A stretch of 13,971 bases of DNA from Hemicentrotus pulcherrimus (taxonomy: Eukaryota > Echinodermata > Echinoidea > Camarodonta > Strongylocentrotidae): NCBI GenBank assembly GCA_003118195.1, contig BEXV01000204.1, positions 19,913 through 33,883 of the forward strand, read 5' to 3'. This document shows, piece by piece, positions 12,965 through 13,971 of this stretch. The notes below the pieces were generated by a model. That model was given only the letters and a program-made list of their open reading frames with translations, ran no database searches and was not told the DNA's origin. Position 1 is the stretch's first letter, and every line of letters begins with the position of its first letter. The position numbers were made by a program, and so were the translations under genes.

Positions 12965-13810
12965 GTAAGGCTAGTTATCTGTTCCTTACCTTTGCAATGC
13001 TTCCCAAAGTTTAAGTGTTAAGGTTACTTTATAGTGTACCAATTACCTGGAGAGAAAAAAAAATGATGTATAGCTAGAATGTACAAAATCAACCTCATTT
13101 TTTTTCTTCCTGGTATTATGTAGGTAAATGGTTGAGGAGTCTGAAGAATAAAGGATAACATGAGACCCTACCTATAGAGCTTGCAATTTGCATGGAAACC
13201 AAGTCGGATTTGGGTTCTGCGCATGCACTATTCTAGTCTACTGAAGACATTTCACTTTTTACCGAGAATGTATTTGTATATCTCTTTGTGGACGTAATAT
13301 TTCAAGCCTCCATGTTTAATACAGTTTATAGAATGGAAATCCTTAATTCAAATACTAGGTGTACATCAAGCTGAGCAAAACATGTTTTGGTGACTGGTGC
13401 ACTTAATGAAACATTACAGTAATTAACTTGAAATTCGAAGTAATAATTAAGTAGTATAGAGAGCAATCACCCTTCAGCAATGTTTTTTGGTGATCTTCTG
13501 TTATTGTTATTGCTTTTATATTTTGGTGAACTGCAAAATAGAGTTATGATTTCTGCATGAAATTTCAGTTCAACATATAAATACCTAATAAATATCTAAT
13601 ACATGTATATAAAGTGGGAAAAATTAACTGTTTTGTATGGAGACATGTATCAAACTAATATCATTTTTGTTTATAGAGTATACTGTATTACTATTATGTG
13701 TGTGTTAGATATGTTGGTCATCGATGGAAAATCTAACTAATTGTGATGAAATATTTAAAGTGTCATTTTATGTATTATGAAATTAGAAAGAAATCAGAAC
13801 GTCCAGTGTG

Positions 13811-13837
13811 TATATATTTATATATATATATATATAA
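13811..13837. repeat. TA-rich microsatellite
   Basis: A near-continuous TA run with one TTT interruption. Confidence 0.9.
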
Positions 13838-13936
13838 ACATCTTTAAAATGCTATTTTCTTTGTTCGTGTTCTATTCACTGAATAATTTTCTTTAAAACA
13901 TATTATATTTTGTAATTAATGTCTTGAGCACGGAGC

Positions 13937-13971
13937 CAGAGAGAGGGAGAGAGAGAGAGAGAGAGAGGGGG
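13937..13971. repeat. (GA)n microsatellite at the window edge
   Basis: GA dinucleotides with a GGG interruption near the start, ending in a G run and cut by the window end. Confidence 0.9.

Larger units (their letters stand above)
12965..13971. other. AT-rich right flank, simple repeats, no supported gene
   Basis: No ORF or family match is recognised. AATAAA hexamers occur at 13147 and 13587. CTGCGCATGCAC at about 13218-13229 is close to an NRF1-type site (TGCGCATGCGC). Simple repeats close the window. Confidence 0.55.

Overview
This is a piece of nuclear DNA from an animal. It carries one complete, spliced, plus-strand gene in an AT-rich background full of mobile-element debris. The tandem-repeat elements with GTCCGTCC tracts and GGTCAAAGGTCA-rich units, the tRNA-derived repeats and the small foldback elements suggest a marine invertebrate deuterostome, most likely an echinoderm and probably a sea urchin. 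That assignment rests on general familiarity with such repeats, not on a search.

The gene has eleven coding exons between 1194 and 10213. Every junction has GT/AG signals and all phases agree, giving a predicted 717-residue protein. I identify it as the orthologue of vertebrate C1orf87 (also called CREF, carcinoma-related EF-hand protein), a poorly characterised EF-hand-like protein. Three features support this: an N-terminal motif around KTRIIGGKTVEIAVK, two degenerate EF-hand pairs, and a C-terminal EF-hand followed by NNYNLIYQLGIS. A charged coiled-coil and two long disordered Ser/Pro/Arg-rich linkers make it longer than the human protein, which I recall as about 546 residues.

Layout: 1-98 is an AT-rich minisatellite. 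83-519 may hold a divergent minus-strand gene start (weak evidence). 749-820 is a tRNA-derived SINE head. 1174-1197 is a tiny upstream ORF whose stop overlaps the main start codon. Intron 3 contains a 1.2 kb Helitron/HINE-like element that ends 17 bp before exon 4. Introns 6 and 10 hold two copies of one small foldback element in opposite orientations, the second ending 26 bp before the last exon. A third type of terminal-inverted-repeat element begins 4 bp after the stop codon. It is followed by two diverged copies of the end of the coding sequence, then by a second Helitron-like copy (10839-11616). From 11713 to the end the sequence is AT-rich, with no convincing gene, a few possible regulatory or exon-like sites, and simple repeats at the edge.

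The most notable theme is how closely transposable elements crowd the functional sites of this one gene: two splice acceptors, the stop codon, and a pair of inverted copies bracketing exons 7-10. I see no prokaryotic-type system, CRISPR array or viral gene.
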